A stretch of DNA of 64,000 nt, from positions 1 to 64,000 of the forward strand of contig NZ_JAHESD010000024.1 of assembly GCF_018598585.1 (NCBI RefSeq), read 5' to 3'. Position numbers and translations under genes: made by a program. This DNA comes from Chryseosolibacter indicum. GTDB lineage: Bacteria; Bacteroidota; Bacteroidia; Cytophagales; Cyclobacteriaceae. Of the stretch, positions 62,455 through 64,000 are shown one piece after another; position 1 is the first letter of the stretch, and each line of letters begins with the position of its first letter. The notes beneath the pieces are model-generated. The model did not search any database, was not told where the DNA came from, and saw only the letters and a list, made by a program, of their open reading frames with translations.

Positions 62455-62590
62455 AGTATTATAAGGTTTAAAGTTATTATTAACGGTAAATAACCTGAAC
62501 TGCCGCTACATATAGGCTAAAATGTAAGATTTTATTAAATTAAATAGCGGCAATTTAATGACATAAACCTCGCTAATCTTACTTGCCATT

Positions 62591-62629
62591 TTAACTTTGA
62601 CTTAACATTAACTTAACGTTAAGTTAACA
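62591..62629. promoter_or_regulatory. Pho-box-like 11-base direct repeats
   Basis: TTAAC recurs at 62591, 62602, 62613 and 62624, exactly 11 bases apart, with hexamers TTAACT, TTAACA, TTAACG and TTAACA. Two such pairs match the form of a PhoP/PhoB-type binding box. The site lies in the 550-base gap between the divergent choice-of-anchor I gene (start 62454) and the TonB receptor gene (start 63008). Confidence 0.6.
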
Positions 62630-62972
62630 TAAAGCGCCGTTAAGTTGTCTATTATGCATGACAAACACCACTGTTACGCAGCAAAATGTGTATTTACAAC
62701 AAATAGGAGGGATTAATTAACCCTGGTTAAACTTATCATCTACCCTAAACTACGTACGTATCTCTTATTCTGATTATTTGAAAAATATTACATTCAAAAT
62801 TTACACATCGAAATATATAAAAAGAGCTACGTTTTGCTTAAAACCACATCTAATATCTTAAAAGTGCTACTCTTCCTGACTCGCTGACGTCAAATAATTC
62901 TCCCGTTCACAAATTACCTTACGCACGACATCCGGGTATATGCAAATAGAAAATGTCGGTTAAATACGCTTC

Positions 62973-62980
62973 TATATTTG
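62973..62980 (+). promoter_or_regulatory. -7 box of the TonB receptor gene
   Basis: TATATTTG is a perfect TAnnTTTG box 27 bases before the ATG at 63008. No TTTG is present at the -33 position, so activation by a regulator is plausible. Confidence 0.55.
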
Positions 62981-63007
62981 TCTCGATTAAATCCTAACCA
63001 ACTATTT

Positions 63008-64000
63008 ATGAATAACTTTACCACATGGCTAATGGCCGGATTACTCCTTGTAACCGGAACATCCGCATTTAGTCAGGAGCAAAAAGATAGCACTGACTTA
63101 TATGCTCTTTCACTGGAAGAACTCTTAAGTATTAAAGTTATCTCTTCTACCAAGACTGAAGTAAGTATTCAAAAAGCCCCCTCTGTTGTCAGACTATTTA
63201 CAAAAGATGATATCTCAAAAATGGGATTTCAGACACTGCGTGATCTTCTCGATCAAATTCCCGGCTTCGAAAATCAGGAATACAGGGCGGGCCACCAGTT
63301 GACATGGATCAGAGGCGTTCAGGCACGCTATAATAACAAAGTTCTTCTTCTTATTGATGGAGTACCTATTCGCGACAGTTATTACGGCAACTTCAATGTA
63401 GATGAAATGATCCCTATCGAAATTGTTGAGCGCGTTGAAGTTATTAACGGGCCTGGATCTGTATTGTACGGAACGAATAGTTTCGCTGGTGTAATTAGTA
63501 TCACAACCAAACAAGAAGGAAGAAGTCTTTCGGCAGAAGCAGGATCTTTCAATACCTATCGTGTTAATGGTCAATATAGCATTAAAGGACTCTTCGTTAA
63601 TGCTAACCTGTTAGAGTCCGATGGTTTTTCTCCTGACTTCAACTCCGATGGAAAAGTACGGGAGCATGATCAATCTGTTTCAAATAAGTCGATCATGGCA
63701 TCATACAACAGAAACGGACTAGAGTTAACTGGCAGTTATACAAAGTATGCCTACCCTTATAAGTACAGAGACAGCAAGGGAGACTACTCTTTTGAAAGAA
63801 CTCCTGTTTATGGTTCTGCTGCCTATACGATAAAGACCAGCACTAACTCCAGCTTAAAACTTCATGGCTTCTATAATAGCTATGGCTTTAACATTGAAAA
63901 AACAAAATACAAGAACGCAACGAGCAATGAGATAAAGGAAATTGCTACAGAAGAACTTAACAGTAGCCTGTACGGTGGTTCAGCAGAGTATTTTATGAGC
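63008..64000 (+). CDS. TonB-dependent receptor, 5' part (runs off the window)
   Basis: The first 331 codons of an outer-membrane receptor; the frame is open to the last base. A signal peptide (MNNFTTWLMAGLLLVTGTSAFSQ) and a motif SLEELLSIKVISSTKTE precede the plug domain (APSVVRLFTKDDI, TLRDLLDQIPGFENQ, WIRGVQARYNNKVLLLIDGVPIRD, RVEVINGPGSVLYGTNSFAGVISI). Barrel strands follow. Unlike SusC it has no carboxypeptidase-like domain and no SusD partner, so it more likely takes up a metal chelate, cofactor or other small ligand. It shares its upstream region, including the Pho-like repeats, with the choice-of-anchor I gene. Confidence 0.93.
   Translation, partial: MNNFTTWLMAGLLLVTGTSAFSQEQKDSTDLYALSLEELLSIKVISSTKTEVSIQKAPSVVRLFTKDDISKMGFQTLRDLLDQIPGFENQEYRAGHQLTWIRGVQARYNNKVLLLIDGVPIRDSYYGNFNVDEMIPIEIVERVEVINGPGSVLYGTNSFAGVISITTKQEGRSLSAEAGSFNTYRVNGQYSIKGLFVNANLLESDGFSPDFNSDGKVREHDQSVSNKSIMASYNRNGLELTGSYTKYAYPYKYRDSKGDYSFERTPVYGSAAYTIKTSTNSSLKLHGFYNSYGFNIEKTKYKNATSNEIKEIATEELNSSLYGGSAEYFMS

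Noticed and set aside
63215-63574. A 119-codon minus-strand frame at the end of the window
   Set aside because: It is antisense to the plug domain of the TonB receptor, which is open in frame from 63008 to the window end.

Overview
The window looks like the chromosome of a member of Bacteroidota, probably Cytophagales. It has a SusC/SusD pair, genes with no visible Shine-Dalgarno sequence, promoters of the TTTG-N19-TAnnTTTG type, and moderately AT-rich DNA. No ribosomal RNA, CRISPR array, transposase or phage gene was seen. One tRNA, Leu(CAA), is present.

Layout. (1) 1-11100: two FtsX-type ABC permeases, an ABC ATPase and its membrane-fusion partner on the minus strand. Divergent from them are a sigma-54-dependent response regulator and its histidine kinase. 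Shared GTTC-N6-GAAC palindromes and sigma-54-like promoters tie the two minus-strand transcription units to the regulator. (2) 11100-13400: a TetR-fabF pair with a palindromic operator, and a cupin protein. (3) 13400-28550: a pectin/galacturonate locus. One minus-strand operon encodes a DUF4861 protein, a GH105 hydrolase and a pectinesterase. Plus-strand kduI, a LacI regulator and uxaC follow. A minus-strand SusC-SusD-GH28-NTF2 operon completes it. (4) 28550-32900: aldo/keto reductase, AraC regulator, GMC oxidoreductase and gluconate-2-dehydrogenase subunit-3-like protein. (5) 33200-45200: tRNA-Leu, a stress-type SDR, a GH3 glucosidase, an Aquifex-type aconitase and a complete RND efflux operon. 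(6) 45500-50100: a subtilisin-like lipoprotein, small unknown genes, a scar where a DUF4114-like gene and kdgK have both lost their 3' ends, and uxaA. (7) 50100-58400: a large imperfect hairpin, a phosphopantetheinyl transferase, a STAS-like protein, a lipocalin and a one-module polyketide synthase. (8) 58600-64000: a quinoprotein dehydrogenase fused to cytochrome c, a choice-of-anchor I lipoprotein, Pho-box-like repeats and the start of a TonB receptor.

How the genes work together. The pectin genes cover de-esterification, chain cleavage, outer-membrane import, unsaturated oligomer hydrolysis and the first isomerase steps (KduI, UxaC), with altronate dehydratase (UxaA) 30 kb away. A near-identical operator, GCAATCGATTGC with flanks, sits on the promoters of both operons, of kduI and of the distant uxaA. 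This suggests one regulon, probably under the LacI protein encoded between kduI and uxaC. UxaB, KduD, a uronate permease and a polysaccharide lyase are not in the window, and the only KDG kinase gene seen is truncated.

Starts of several genes were moved inward from the longest open frame, because the first codon there is TTG or GTG and a later ATG begins a clean signal peptide. All family assignments rest on motif recognition by eye; no database search was run.
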